Shown here piece after piece: positions 24,455 to 33,574 of a stretch of 48,441 bases of DNA (position 1 is the stretch's first letter; each line of letters begins with the position of its first letter). The notes under the pieces were generated by a model. That model was given only the letters and a program-made list of their open reading frames with translations. It was not told the origin of the DNA and did not search any database. The DNA is from Candidatus Agathobaculum pullicola. Lineage in GTDB: Bacteria; Bacillota; Clostridia; Oscillospirales; Butyricicoccaceae. The position numbers and the translations under genes are program-made. The DNA lies in contig DXEF01000023.1 of the NCBI GenBank assembly GCA_019115085.1, positions 1 through 48,441 of the forward strand, in the 5' to 3' direction.

Positions 24455-24964
24455 TTATTTTTCCGCTCGATACGCCGCGACAATTTCCCCGATATACATG
24501 GTGTGGTAATCCTTGTCGCCATACCATCTGTCGAGCGTCTCCTGCTGAAGAATGTCCTCGGGCGCAATTTCGCTCTTGCAGCGCTTACGGCAGACAAGCA
24601 CCAGCTCCGCCTCGGCAAAGGTCGGCTGGCCTTCCACCATGACCGGCGTCAGGCCGCTGTCCTTCATCTTATCCATATCGCGGCCGGACTTGCTGCCCAG
24701 CAGGCTGAGCGCGTCGCGGTGTCCATCTTGTAAAAAGGTTAATGTAAAATACTCTGAGTTATCAACAAACTCCTTTGTATAACGGCTGTGGCGGATATAG
24801 CAGGTCACCGAAGGCTTGCCCCAAATCACGCCTACGCCACCCCAGCTGGCGGTCATGGTGTTCCACTTCTGTTCCGTTCCGGCGGAAATCAGCATCCACT
24901 GCTTGCCGATTAACTCAAACGGGTTAAAATGCTGTTCCGCAATGTTGATTTTTGTAAAAGACAT
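24455..24964 (-). CDS. Flavin reductase family protein
   Basis: 169 residues from the ATG at 24964 after AAGGAGGAA. The FMN-binding split-barrel fold shows in GKQWMLISAGTEQKWNTMTASW, here GTEQKWNTMTASWGGVG, IWGKPSVTCYIRHSRYT and GSKSGRDMDKM. Such proteins bind FMN and can reduce flavins or metal/organic substrates with NAD(P)H. The electron acceptor is not evident. It lies 20 bp after ftsK and may be co-transcribed with it, though the functions look unrelated. Confidence 0.88.
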   Translation of the reverse strand: MSFTKINIAEQHFNPFELIGKQWMLISAGTEQKWNTMTASWGGVGVIWGKPSVTCYIRHSRYTKEFVDNSEYFTLTFLQDGHRDALSLLGSKSGRDMDKMKDSGLTPVMVEGQPTFAEAELVLVCRKRCKSEIAPEDILQQETLDRWYGDKDYHTMYIGEIVAAYRAEK

Positions 24965-24984
24965 ATGGATTCCTCCTTGCATGG

Positions 24985-27516
24985 TTATGGGATATCGTGC
25001 CGCCGCAGCTTCATTTCCTGCCACTCGTCTCTGGTAATCAGGATTTGCCGCGGCTTAGAGCCTTCAGACGGCCCGATGATACCGCGTTCCTCGATCTGGT
25101 CGATGATGCGCGCGGCACGCGCATAGCCCAGCTTGAGCCGACGCTGCAGCATGGACGTGGACGCCTGCCGGCAATCCATGATGACATCGATTGCTTCCTC
25201 GATCATCTCGTCCTCATCATCGCCCGCGTCGCCGGACGCGCCGCCGCCCTTGCTGTCCGCCTGCTCGGCCTGACGCTCGATATGCTCGAGGATCTCCTCA
25301 TTATATTCGACCGTGCTTGTCTGCTTGATATGCGCGATGACCGATTCAATCTCGTCAGACGAGATAAAGCAGCCCTGTACACGGGTGGGCTTGCCCTCGC
25401 CCAGCGGCGCATACAGCATATCGCCTTTACCGATGAGCTTTTCCGCGCCGGTGGTATCCAGAATAATGCGCGACTCAATCTGGCTGGCCACCGCAAACGC
25501 GATACGCGACGGGATGTTCGCCTTCATGATGCCGGTAATGACATCGGCGGAGGGGCGCTGGGTCGCAACGACCAAGTGCATGCCCGCCGCGCGCGCCTTT
25601 TGCGCGATACGGCAAATCGAGGTTTCGACCTCCTTGGCGGCCACCATCATCAGGTCGGCCAGCTCGTCGATGACAATGACGATCTGCGGCAGCACCTGAT
25701 ACTGCTCGGGCGTTCCGCCCTCTTCCTGCTCGGCCTTGGCGCGCTCGGCGCGCATCAGGTCGTTATAACCCACCAGATTGCGCACCTGATGGTCGGCAAA
25801 CAGCTTGTAGCGGCGTTCCATCTCGCCAACCGCCCAGTTGAGCGCACCCGCCGCCTTTTTCGGGTCGGTCACGACCGGAATCAGCAGGTGCGGGATGCCG
25901 TTATAGTTGCCCAGCTCGACCATCTTAGGGTCGACCATAATCAGGCGCACCTCTTCGGGCGTGGACTTGTACAAAAGCGAAATCAGCATCGAGTTGATGC
26001 ACACGGATTTACCCGAACCGGTGGTACCGGCAATCAGCATATGCGGCATCTTGGCAATATCGCCGATGACCGGCTTGCCGGTAATGTCCTTGCCCACGGC
26101 AAAGGACAGGCGGCTGCGCGCGTTGGTGAACGCGGGAGAGGAAATACACTCGCGGATGAACACGGTATTCACCGTCTTGTTCGGCACCTCGATGCCGACC
26201 GCCATTTTATCCGGAATGGGTGCAATGCGCACATTGGCCGCGCCAAGCGACAGCGCAATATCATCGGCAAGCGCCGTGATACGCGAAATTTTGATGCCGC
26301 GCGGGATGGTCAGCTCAAACCGCGTGACCGACGGGCCGCGCACAATGCCGATAATCTGCGCGTCGATATTGAATGATTGCAGCGTATCGATCAGGCACTC
26401 GGAATTTTCCTTCAGTTCTGCTTCCGCACCGGCAACCGAGGTATGCTTGCCCTTGCTCAGCAGGTCGATGGGCGGATAGTCGTATACCGGCATGGGCGTT
26501 TTCTGGCTCTCGTCCATCTGCTCGCTCAGCTCCGCCTGCTCGTTCTCGCTGATCTTCTCCGCCTTTTCCGATTTTTCCGGCTTCTCAGGCTGCTCCGGCT
26601 TGGGAGACGGCTCCACCGGCGTCTCCTCCTCCTCGCGGTTTTCCACAAGGTCAAGGATGCTCACCTGTTCACCCGTCGTCTCCTCCTTCAAGGAGCGCAG
26701 ATACTCGTCCGGCGCCATCGGCTTACCGCCGTGCGCATGGCGCACCGGCGCATCCGGATCCGCCCCCGGCTTGTCCTCACCGGGCGGATCGGTGTCAATC
26801 GGGATGTCAATATCCGGCTTGCGGCGGGCGGCGCGCCGCTCCTCGCGCTTTTGGGCATGCGCATTGACCGCCTCATGCACATTCGGCAGCTTGCGCGGCG
26901 CCTCGTAGCGTTCACGTTCCTCTTCATCCTCATACTCATATTCGGGCGGACGGAACATCTCCAGCAGCGCCTGCGGCGTGATGCGGCAGGCAACCAGAAT
27001 CGCCGTGACCGTCAGCACCAGCAGCACCAGCAGCGCCCCCACCGAGGACAGCGCCCACTCCAACACGATATACAGGCCGCCTGCCAGCAAACCGCCGGAC
27101 TTTCCTTCCGTGCCGGTTGTCAGCAGGGCAAACAGTGTTTTCATCGAAAAATCATATTCATTTGCACAGGCAAACGCATGGACAATACCGCCGATGAACA
27201 GCGGCAGCAGCGCGATACTCACGCCGCGCAGCCGCACCGGTCCTTTTTGTCGTGCAAACAGCAGTCCCGCCAGCGCGAGCAGCGCAAACGGCAGCAGATA
27301 GCCGCCTTTGCCAATCATCGCGCCGATGCCGCTGTGCAGCCAGTCCAGCAGCACGCCGTCAATCGGCAGAATTGCCAGCAGGCATAAAAGCCCAAGCACG
27401 CCCCATATTGCGCCCCATGTGGCGCGGGACAGGGCCGGCTCCGGCTCGGGCGCACGCCGCGCGGCTGTTTTTCCGCGCGGCGCGGTTTTCTTGGTTGTGG
27501 TTTTCTTTGCAGCCAA
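24985..27516 (-). CDS. ftsK: DNA translocase FtsK/SpoIIIE
   Basis: About 843 residues with a TTG start at 27516, nine bases after GAGGG; no ATG is better placed. It pumps chromosomal DNA across division or sporulation septa. A basic tail (KKTTTKKTAPRGKTAARR) comes first, then about four membrane helices (to about residue 180) and a Pro/Glu/Lys-rich linker (about 200-370). The motor follows: Walker A AGTTGSGKSVCINSML, Walker B IVIVIDELADLMMVA and the ATQRPSADVITG segment. A winged-helix gamma domain ends it (MLQRRLKLGYARAARIIDQIEERG), which reads polar DNA motifs. Confidence 0.95.
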   Translation of the reverse strand: MAAKKTTTKKTAPRGKTAARRAPEPEPALSRATWGAIWGVLGLLCLLAILPIDGVLLDWLHSGIGAMIGKGGYLLPFALLALAGLLFARQKGPVRLRGVSIALLPLFIGGIVHAFACANEYDFSMKTLFALLTTGTEGKSGGLLAGGLYIVLEWALSSVGALLVLLVLTVTAILVACRITPQALLEMFRPPEYEYEDEEERERYEAPRKLPNVHEAVNAHAQKREERRAARRKPDIDIPIDTDPPGEDKPGADPDAPVRHAHGGKPMAPDEYLRSLKEETTGEQVSILDLVENREEEETPVEPSPKPEQPEKPEKSEKAEKISENEQAELSEQMDESQKTPMPVYDYPPIDLLSKGKHTSVAGAEAELKENSECLIDTLQSFNIDAQIIGIVRGPSVTRFELTIPRGIKISRITALADDIALSLGAANVRIAPIPDKMAVGIEVPNKTVNTVFIRECISSPAFTNARSRLSFAVGKDITGKPVIGDIAKMPHMLIAGTTGSGKSVCINSMLISLLYKSTPEEVRLIMVDPKMVELGNYNGIPHLLIPVVTDPKKAAGALNWAVGEMERRYKLFADHQVRNLVGYNDLMRAERAKAEQEEGGTPEQYQVLPQIVIVIDELADLMMVAAKEVETSICRIAQKARAAGMHLVVATQRPSADVITGIMKANIPSRIAFAVASQIESRIILDTTGAEKLIGKGDMLYAPLGEGKPTRVQGCFISSDEIESVIAHIKQTSTVEYNEEILEHIERQAEQADSKGGGASGDAGDDEDEMIEEAIDVIMDCRQASTSMLQRRLKLGYARAARIIDQIEERGIIGPSEGSKPRQILITRDEWQEMKLRRHDIP

Positions 27517-27668
27517 AGTGTTTTTCCCTCGCTTTATTTGCTTTCCCGCACAGAGCAGCGTGCGGATGCTGTCGGCCATTGGCCGGTGATTTTCGGATAA
27601 GTGCGAAGAAAAGTCCCGTTAGCCGGAACTTTTCTCAACCGCCGCGGCATATGCGCCCGCGGACGGCG

Positions 27669-28502
27669 TCATATCATTTTTATCAGGCTCACCACGATGG
27701 TGATGGTGCCTATCAGCGTACAATACACCACGAACGGGCGGAAGTTGCCGCGCTTGGAAACAAAGCGCACCATGCGGATCGCCGCAAGGCCGGACAGCAT
27801 CGCCGCCAGAATACCCACCAGATAGCAGGCGATGGATGCGTCACCCATTGCCGCCGCCGGGTCCTTGAACACGTCGACCAGTTCCAGAATATTCGCGCCC
27901 AAAATGACCGGCAGAGACATGATAAATGCGAAACGCACGGCAAAATCACGCGAAAAACCGCGGAACAAACCGGTGCAGATGGTAGTGCCCGAACGCGACA
28001 GGCCGGGCAGAACGGCAAAGCACTGGCCGACGCCGACAATCAGCGCATCCAGCCAGGTGGCGTTTTCCTCGGTCTTATGCTTGCGCGGCGCTTTCTCCGA
28101 CAGGTACAACACGGTCGCGGTCACCAGCAGCAGCAGACCAACCAGCAGCGGGGAGGAAAACGCTTCCTCCAGCTTACTCTTGATCGGCAGAATCGCAAAC
28201 ATCGGCACAATGGTCAGCAGGAGCATAACGATAAACCGGCGGTACGGATGACCGTTGATTTTAAAGCCGTCATGAATCCAGCCGAAAAACTCCACAAACA
28301 GCTCTTTAATATCCTTCCAGAAGGCCACAACGACGCTCAGCAGCGTACCAAAATGCAGCAGGACATTAAACAGCATGTAATTGGTTTCCACACCGTCGCC
28401 AAACAGGGTCTGCACCAACACCAGATGGCCGGACGATGACACGGGCAGAAACTCGGTCAGGCCCTGCACCAGACCCTGCAAGATAGCAAACCATAAACTC
28501 AT
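27669..28502 (-). CDS. uppP: Undecaprenyl-diphosphatase UppP/BacA
   Basis: 277 residues, typical length, starting at 28502 after GGAGACA. It recycles undecaprenyl diphosphate to the lipid carrier of cell-wall synthesis; extra copies give bacitracin tolerance. Conserved motifs are GLTEFLPVSSSGHLVL (catalytic Glu and Ser-rich loop) and LPGLSRSGTTICTGLF with the catalytic Arg. About eight hydrophobic segments fit the BacA fold. Separate transcription unit between ftsK and the Cof-type phosphatase. The 27517-27668 gap shows no gene. Confidence 0.95.
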   Translation of the reverse strand: MSLWFAILQGLVQGLTEFLPVSSSGHLVLVQTLFGDGVETNYMLFNVLLHFGTLLSVVVAFWKDIKELFVEFFGWIHDGFKINGHPYRRFIVMLLLTIVPMFAILPIKSKLEEAFSSPLLVGLLLLVTATVLYLSEKAPRKHKTEENATWLDALIVGVGQCFAVLPGLSRSGTTICTGLFRGFSRDFAVRFAFIMSLPVILGANILELVDVFKDPAAAMGDASIACYLVGILAAMLSGLAAIRMVRFVSKRGNFRPFVVYCTLIGTITIVVSLIKMI

Positions 28503-28608
28503 CAGATATGTCTCCTTTTGATGGGGCAAATATTACATACGAAATTATTATAGCATATCTGCACGCCGAATACCACCATTTTCCGCAAAAATGCTGTGTT
28601 TCACAGGA

Positions 28609-29430
28609 TTATCCGTTCTCCGCCAAAATCCGGTCGATTGCCGCGGCCACGCCGTCCTGCGCATTGGTCAGCGTCTGCCGCTTGCAGATTGCCTTGACCG
28701 CGTCGTTGGCATTGCCCATGGCGATGGGCAGCGCAACCGCGCGCAGCATTTCCAAATCGTTTTCGCTGTCGCCGATGGCCGCCGCGTGCGACAGGTCGGT
28801 GCCCAGCTCCCGACACAGCATGCCAAGCGCCGTGCCCTTGTCCGCCGCGGGTGTGACCACTTCAATATTATCCTCCGCCGAGCTCATCACGCGCACACCC
28901 GGAATCTGCAAAATCTGGTCGCGCACCATTTGCAGGGTGACCGGCTCTTTGCTGCGGGCGAAAATTTTATCCACCGATACCTGTCCCTCGGCGATAAACT
29001 CCACAATCGAAGGCACGACCCGCTTGACCGCAAGATACCCCTCGTTGGAGTTATATTTGTCAAATTGCATTTCATCACGGGGGGTGATGAGCAGCGTCTC
29101 CCCCACGTAGACCATGACCATCAACTCGATACGCTCCACCGCCGCCGCCACGCGCACGGCAACCTCCCACGGCATGGACATACGCATCATGCACCGTCCG
29201 GTCGACACGCGCGAAATTGACGCGCCGCCCGCGGTCACCATCAAATCGTCCGTCTGCATCTGCACGGCAAGATCCCGCGCCTCGCCGCAAATGCGTCCGG
29301 TCGAAATCACGACATGCACCCCCGCTTCCCGCGCGCGACGCACTGCGTCAACCGTCGCCGCAGACACCGTATTATCCGGTGTCAACGCCGTCCCGTCCAA
29401 GTCGAGCGCGATCAGTTTGATGTCCGGCAT
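28609..29430 (-). CDS. Cof-type HAD phosphatase
   Basis: 273 residues. HAD motifs: IALDLDGTALTPDNTVS (nucleophile Asp), VHVVISTGRICGEARDL (motif II), and AAIGDSENDLEMLRAVALPIAMGNA (motif IV), with a Lys in TPAADKGTALGML. The large C2 cap at about 85-195 puts it in the Cof/YidA group, which dephosphorylates sugar phosphates and cofactors such as FMN or PLP. The substrate is unknown. It is the last minus-strand gene before the phage-like cassette, which begins about 170 bp away on the other strand. Confidence 0.9.
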   Translation of the reverse strand: MPDIKLIALDLDGTALTPDNTVSAATVDAVRRAREAGVHVVISTGRICGEARDLAVQMQTDDLMVTAGGASISRVSTGRCMMRMSMPWEVAVRVAAAVERIELMVMVYVGETLLITPRDEMQFDKYNSNEGYLAVKRVVPSIVEFIAEGQVSVDKIFARSKEPVTLQMVRDQILQIPGVRVMSSAEDNIEVVTPAADKGTALGMLCRELGTDLSHAAAIGDSENDLEMLRAVALPIAMGNANDAVKAICKRQTLTNAQDGVAAAIDRILAENG

Positions 29431-29602
29431 GTTTCTTTATCCCCCTGTATCTTGCATTTCCTATTCAGGATACCGCAGCGGGCAATAAATTGCAAGCGCG
29501 AAAAAACGTCAAACATTTGTTCTTGTTTTTTCTCGATTTCTCGGCTATTCTTTGGCTCATGGGAAGACAAGCAAATCCACCCCTGAAGGAGTTGATGCCA
29601 TC

Positions 29603-29812
29603 TTGCGAAGTTCAGACGACCCCGGGAGACTTGTCGAGATACTCTACGAGATCGCCGGGGACGCCGATGCACCGGCCAACAGCCGACTGAGCGCGATCAA
29701 GGAGATCCTCGACCGGACAGTCGGCAAGGGCGCGATGCTGGTGGACGAAGAGCAGGGACCTGCGCCGATCGAAATTGTGTTTCGGGTAGTCGACGATACG
29801 AATTCCCCGTAA
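29603..29812 (+). CDS. Small terminase-like protein
   Basis: About 69 residues. The start is uncertain: a TTG at 29603 lies 11 bases after AAGGAG, and another in-frame TTG lies at 29552 without a ribosome-binding site. The product contains DDPGRLVEILYEIAGDAD, an all-helical SRLSAIKEILDRTVGKG segment and a beta-like tail IEIVFRVVDD. Position directly before TerL and the helical repeat style suggest a small terminase or TerS-like DNA-recognition subunit. It is shorter than most TerS proteins (about 100-180 residues). Its end overlaps the TerL frame by one base step (-1). Confidence 0.5.
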   Translation: MRSSDDPGRLVEILYEIAGDADAPANSRLSAIKEILDRTVGKGAMLVDEEQGPAPIEIVFRVVDDTNSP

Positions 29813-31107
29813 CCCGAAGGCAGGCGACATTCGTACAGTCGGGCGCGTTTGAAACGCTGTTCGGCGGTGCGGCGGGCGGCGGCAAAAGCCACGGTCAGCT
29901 GCTCGATGCGCTGCGCTTCGCCGTCTGCTACCCCGGCTCCCGGCAGCTGATGCTGCGGCGCACCATGCCGGAACTGGAGCGCTCGCTCGTGCCCGCGTCG
30001 CTGCGGCTGTTCCCACAGTCGATTGCCAGTTACAAGGTCAGCGACCACCTGTGGCAGTTTGCAAACGGCTCAACGCTTGAGTTCGGCTACTGCGACGCGG
30101 AAAGCGATGTGACCAAGTACCAGAGTGCGGAATACGACGTTTTGCGTTTCGATGAGCTGACCCACTTCACCGAAAGCCAGTTCACCTATCTCATCTCGCG
30201 TGTGCGTGGTGCCAACGGCTATCCCAAGCAGGTCAAAAGCACGACCAATCCGGGCGGCGTGGGGCACCAATGGGTCAAAGCGCGATACATCGACCCGATG
30301 CCCCCCGACACCGAAACCAAGTTTGACGGCGGCTCTCGGCTATTCCTGCCCGCGCGACTCAAAGACAACCCCTTCCTGCGCCGCGCGGACGCAGGGTACG
30401 AAAAGCGGCTGCGGCTGCTCTCGGTACGCGACCGCCGCGCGCTGCTCGACGGGGTATGGGAGCTGGATGAAGGACGTTACTTCAGCGAGTTCAGCCCTGA
30501 CCTGCATGTCGTGCGGCCGCATGCCATCCCCTCTGATTGGCGGCGGTATCTGACCATCGACTATGGTCTGGACATGCTGGCGGCGCTCTGGATTGCGCAA
30601 AGCCCGGACGGGTACAGTGTCGTATACAGAGAGTTATATCAGTCCGGTTTGATTATCTCAGAAGCCGCGGCAGCCATACTCGCCTGTGAGTTGTCCGGCG
30701 AGCATATCGACTGCCGGCTGGCCCCGCCCGACTTATGGAACCGGCGGCAGGAGACTGGCAAAAGCGCGGTGGAACTGTTCGCGGACTGCGGACTGGATTT
30801 TGACAAAAGCAGCAACGAGCGCGTGGCCGGCTGGCTGGCGCTGCATGAGCTGCTCGCCCCGCGCAAAGACGAACAGGGGCAGCCCCGCCCGCGTCTGACC
30901 ATCTTCGACACCTGTCGCAACCTCATTCGCACGCTGCCTGCCTTGCAGCACGATGCGCGCAACCCGTCCGATGTGGCAAACACGCCGCACGAGCTGACCC
31001 ACGCGCCCGACGCGCTGCGCGGCTATGCCGCGACCGTATACGAGCCGCCCGCCCCCAGCCGTCCCACGGCGTATGACTGCGAAGTCGGCGAATTTCTCGC
31101 CTATTAG
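29809..31107 (+). CDS. terL: Phage terminase large subunit (no canonical start codon)
   Basis: About 432 residues counted from 29809, where recognisable TerL sequence begins (TRRQATFVQSGAFETLFGG). TerL is the ATP-driven DNA packaging motor and headful nuclease. Walker A is FGGAAGGGKSHGQLLDA, Walker B is DVLRFDELTHFTESQF, and the nuclease half starts YLTIDYGLDMLAALWIA. The frame is open from 29596 but holds no ATG, GTG or TTG before 29950, which is beyond Walker A. A start at 29950 would remove the ATPase site. Either a -1 frameshift from the TerS-like frame makes a fusion, or the start has been lost, or there is a base error. Confidence 0.85.
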   Translation, partial: VTRRQATFVQSGAFETLFGGAAGGGKSHGQLLDALRFAVCYPGSRQLMLRRTMPELERSLVPASLRLFPQSIASYKVSDHLWQFANGSTLEFGYCDAESDVTKYQSAEYDVLRFDELTHFTESQFTYLISRVRGANGYPKQVKSTTNPGGVGHQWVKARYIDPMPPDTETKFDGGSRLFLPARLKDNPFLRRADAGYEKRLRLLSVRDRRALLDGVWELDEGRYFSEFSPDLHVVRPHAIPSDWRRYLTIDYGLDMLAALWIAQSPDGYSVVYRELYQSGLIISEAAAAILACELSGEHIDCRLAPPDLWNRRQETGKSAVELFADCGLDFDKSSNERVAGWLALHELLAPRKDEQGQPRPRLTIFDTCRNLIRTLPALQHDARNPSDVANTPHELTHAPDALRGYAATVYEPPAPSRPTAYDCEVGEFLAY

Positions 31108-31108
31108 C

Positions 31109-31235
31109 TCCAGGGGGTATCCATGCCCCCTGGATACGCCAAAAGTTCCAGCAGAAGCTTTTGGCGATACCCCCGGATCGCCGCCAAGCGGCTTGGGTCA
31201 ACGTATATTTTCCGCGGCAAAGCCACGAAAAATAT
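31109..31235 (+). other. Structured intergenic segment with nested hairpins
   Basis: The 190 bp between TerL and the next gene hold successive stem-loops. TCCAGGGGG/CCCCCTGGA occupies 31109-31134, CGCCAAAAG/CTTTTGGCG occupies 31137-31166, and GCCGC/GCGGC occupies 31180-31192. An imperfect TATTTT/AAAAATA stem follows at about 31205-31233. GGGGGTATC (31113-31121) can alternatively pair with GATACCCCC (31166-31174), closing a larger structure over the first two. No gene is seen in 31108-31297. Confidence 0.6.
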
Positions 31236-31297
31236 GGATTGCACGTCGCTTTGCTCCCTTTATCGAGTATTTTCACGGATTTACGAGGAGGAACCCA

Positions 31298-31492
31298 ATG
31301 ACCATTTTACTTTACTGCATCGGCGCGGCACTTCTGGTGCTGACCGGCGCGGTCGTGTCCGGCGGTCTGCGCCTGCCGCACCGTCCCGCAAAGAGCGACA
31401 GCGACACGCCCACATCCGTGGACGATGCGCTCAGCCGCGATTTGGCCGCGCTGATGGCTTACGGACGGGAGGACAGCAGCGATGAAATTTGA
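31298..31492 (+). CDS. Small single-helix membrane protein of the head module
   Basis: 64 residues, with ATG after GAGGAGGAA. One N-terminal membrane helix (MTILLYCIGAALLVLTGAVV) is followed by a basic stretch (RLPHRPAK) and an acidic tail (DDALSRDLAALMAYGREDS). It overlaps the portal gene start by 11 bp, so it is a true member of the operon. I do not recognise a family. A holin would normally have a different context, and the single helix plus long soluble tail fits a membrane-tethered accessory protein. Function unknown. Confidence 0.6.
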   Translation: MTILLYCIGAALLVLTGAVVSGGLRLPHRPAKSDSDTPTSVDDALSRDLAALMAYGREDSSDEI

Positions 31493-33044
31493 TCCGTCCC
31501 CCGCCGCCATCTGGCGGAAATACGAGCGCGACCGCGACTATAAACGCTCGATTGGCTTATACGACCGCGTGCGCCGCAACGAGGCGTTCTATCTCGGCCG
31601 TCAGTGGGAGGGGCTGCGCGTGCAGTCACTCGACCCGCTGATTTTCAATGTGCTGCGCCGCTGCGTCAACCTGTTTGTATCCATGCTGGTCTCGGACGAT
31701 GTCGCGGTACGCGCCCAGCCGTTCGATATGGACGATGACGGACGCAAGACCGCCCGTGTGCTCGAGCGCGCGTTCGCGTCCGCGATTGAACGCTCGGGCG
31801 TGAAAGCCCTCGGCCGTCCGCTGCTCAAAAACGCCTGTGTCGACGGCGACGCATGCTTCTACATTCACTTTGACCCCGCGCTCGAAACCGGACAGGCGGT
31901 GAAAGGCGATATCGTGGCCGAGCTGATCGATTCCACCAACGTCTGCTTTGGCAATCCGGCCTCCGACGAGGTGCAGCGTCAGCCGTATCTGATTCTTTCC
32001 ATGCGGCGCGACGTGGACGAGGTGCGCAGGGAAGCGCGGGAAAACGGCCTGTCCGCGGCTGAAGCGGACGCGATTGTGCCGGACGATACCGAGGACTATC
32101 TGCGTTATCGGTTAAACGGCGAAAACGACCGCGTGACCGTGCTGCTGCACATGCGCAAAACGGAAAACGGTATCGCGTTCACCAAAACCACGCGCACCGC
32201 CACCGTCATGCGCGAAAAGGTGCTGCCCTACCGCTATTATCCGGTCACGCACCTGTGCTGGAACCGCGTGCGCGGCTCGTGCCACGGCGAAAGCCCGCTG
32301 ACCGAGGCCATCCCCAACCAAATCGCTATCAACAAGCTGTACTCCATGTATGTGCAGTGCATCAAGCAGGTGGCCTTCCCAAAAATCATCTACGATATGA
32401 CCCGTTTCCCGAATGGATGGTCAAACGATGTGGGCAAGGCGGTCGGCATGCGCGGCAACCCGAACGAGGCCATTGCGACCGCGTTCAAAGCACCCGATAT
32501 CTCCTCACAGGTGCTGGGGCTGCTCAAGCAGATGATGAACGACACCGCCGAGCTGATGGGCGCGAGTGAGGCTGCGCTCGGCACGGTCAAGCCGGACAAC
32601 ACCTCGGCTATCGTTGCTGTGCAAAACGCGACCGCCGCCCCGCTCGAGCTGACCAAGATGGAGTTTTATCGCTTCACCGAGGACTGGGCGCGCATCTTCC
32701 TCGACCTGATGGGCGCGCACTACGGCACCCGCACGCTTGTCGTGGCCGACGAGCCGGGCGAGACACCCTATCGGCAGAGCTTCGACTTCTCCCAGCTCGC
32801 CGGACAGGATCTGCGCTTGCAGGTGGATGTGGGCGCGGCGAGCTACTGGTCGGAAACCATGCAGACCATGACCAACGACCATCTGCTCGAAAGCGGCGTC
32901 ATCACCGACCCGCTTGTGTATTTGGAAAACGTGCCTGATTATCAGGTGCGCGGCAAAAACGACCTGCTGCACGCACTCCGCATGCAGCGACAGCAGCAAA
33001 AGGAGGCAAATACAAATGCAAACCAAGCAGAAACCGACCAGTAA
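31482..33044 (+). CDS. P22-type phage portal protein
   Basis: 520 residues. The start FDPSPAAIWRKYERDRDYKR and RRNEAFYLGRQWEGL, then LIFNVLRRCVNLFVSMLVS, match the opening of podovirus/P22-like portals. A central block PVTHLCWNRVRGSCHGESPLTEAI, cut here at RGSCHGESPLTEAI, and NQIAINKLYSMYVQCIKQVAF are typical. The C-terminal end is Gln- and Lys-rich (RMQRQQQKEANTNANQ). The portal forms the dodecameric ring at one capsid vertex, through which TerL pumps DNA. The ATG at 31482 overlaps the preceding gene, and the end overlaps the scaffold-like gene by 29 bp. Confidence 0.9.
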   Translation: MKFDPSPAAIWRKYERDRDYKRSIGLYDRVRRNEAFYLGRQWEGLRVQSLDPLIFNVLRRCVNLFVSMLVSDDVAVRAQPFDMDDDGRKTARVLERAFASAIERSGVKALGRPLLKNACVDGDACFYIHFDPALETGQAVKGDIVAELIDSTNVCFGNPASDEVQRQPYLILSMRRDVDEVRREARENGLSAAEADAIVPDDTEDYLRYRLNGENDRVTVLLHMRKTENGIAFTKTTRTATVMREKVLPYRYYPVTHLCWNRVRGSCHGESPLTEAIPNQIAINKLYSMYVQCIKQVAFPKIIYDMTRFPNGWSNDVGKAVGMRGNPNEAIATAFKAPDISSQVLGLLKQMMNDTAELMGASEAALGTVKPDNTSAIVAVQNATAAPLELTKMEFYRFTEDWARIFLDLMGAHYGTRTLVVADEPGETPYRQSFDFSQLAGQDLRLQVDVGAASYWSETMQTMTNDHLLESGVITDPLVYLENVPDYQVRGKNDLLHALRMQRQQQKEANTNANQAETDQ

Positions 33045-33543
33045 CCAGATGCCCGGCGCAACCCCTGCCGCGCCTGTTGACCCGTTTGCGGTCGACGCCG
33101 CGCAGACGGCGCAGATGACGCCCAACGAGCAGGCGGCGCAGTCCGGACAGCAGACCTATCCGGTGCCGGTCGACGGCGAAATGCGTGAACTGACGCTGGA
33201 TGAACTGATTCAGGCGGCAAGTCTGGGCCTGTCCAAGCAGAACGCTTACATTCGCCGCAATCGCGCGGCAAACGGCATGCCCAACGGTCAGATTTACGCC
33301 GCGTTTGTCGAGGAGTATCCGGATGTGCGGCCGGACGAAATCCCGCCGCAGGTGTGGGAATGGGCGCAGCAGGAAGGCTCGCTCGTCTCGGCCTACCGCA
33401 AATGGGAAATCCTGACGCTCAAGGACGAGCTGGCCGCGCTCGAGATGAACCAGAAAAACCGCCGCGCCGCGGTCGGTCCCGCGCAGTCGGATGGCGAACC
33501 GGCGGGTGTTGACCCGGTGACGCTGGCGCTGCTGGGCAAGTAA
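33016..33543 (+). CDS. Capsid scaffolding-like protein
   Basis: 175 residues from the ATG at 33016, after AGGAGG, overlapping the portal gene. The N-terminal 55 residues are Pro/Gln/Ala-rich and probably disordered. ELTLDELIQAASLGLSKQN and a helical C-terminal part (YRKWEILTLKDELAALEMNQ) follow. Acidic, helical proteins encoded between portal and major capsid genes usually act as assembly scaffolds. The family is not recognised by motif, so the call rests on position, size and composition. It may also include a capsid-processing function, but no protease motif is seen. Confidence 0.6.
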   Translation: MQTKQKPTSNQMPGATPAAPVDPFAVDAAQTAQMTPNEQAAQSGQQTYPVPVDGEMRELTLDELIQAASLGLSKQNAYIRRNRAANGMPNGQIYAAFVEEYPDVRPDEIPPQVWEWAQQEGSLVSAYRKWEILTLKDELAALEMNQKNRRAAVGPAQSDGEPAGVDPVTLALLGK

Positions 33544-33574
33544 ACAAACAGTATAAACAGGAGGTATTATACTT

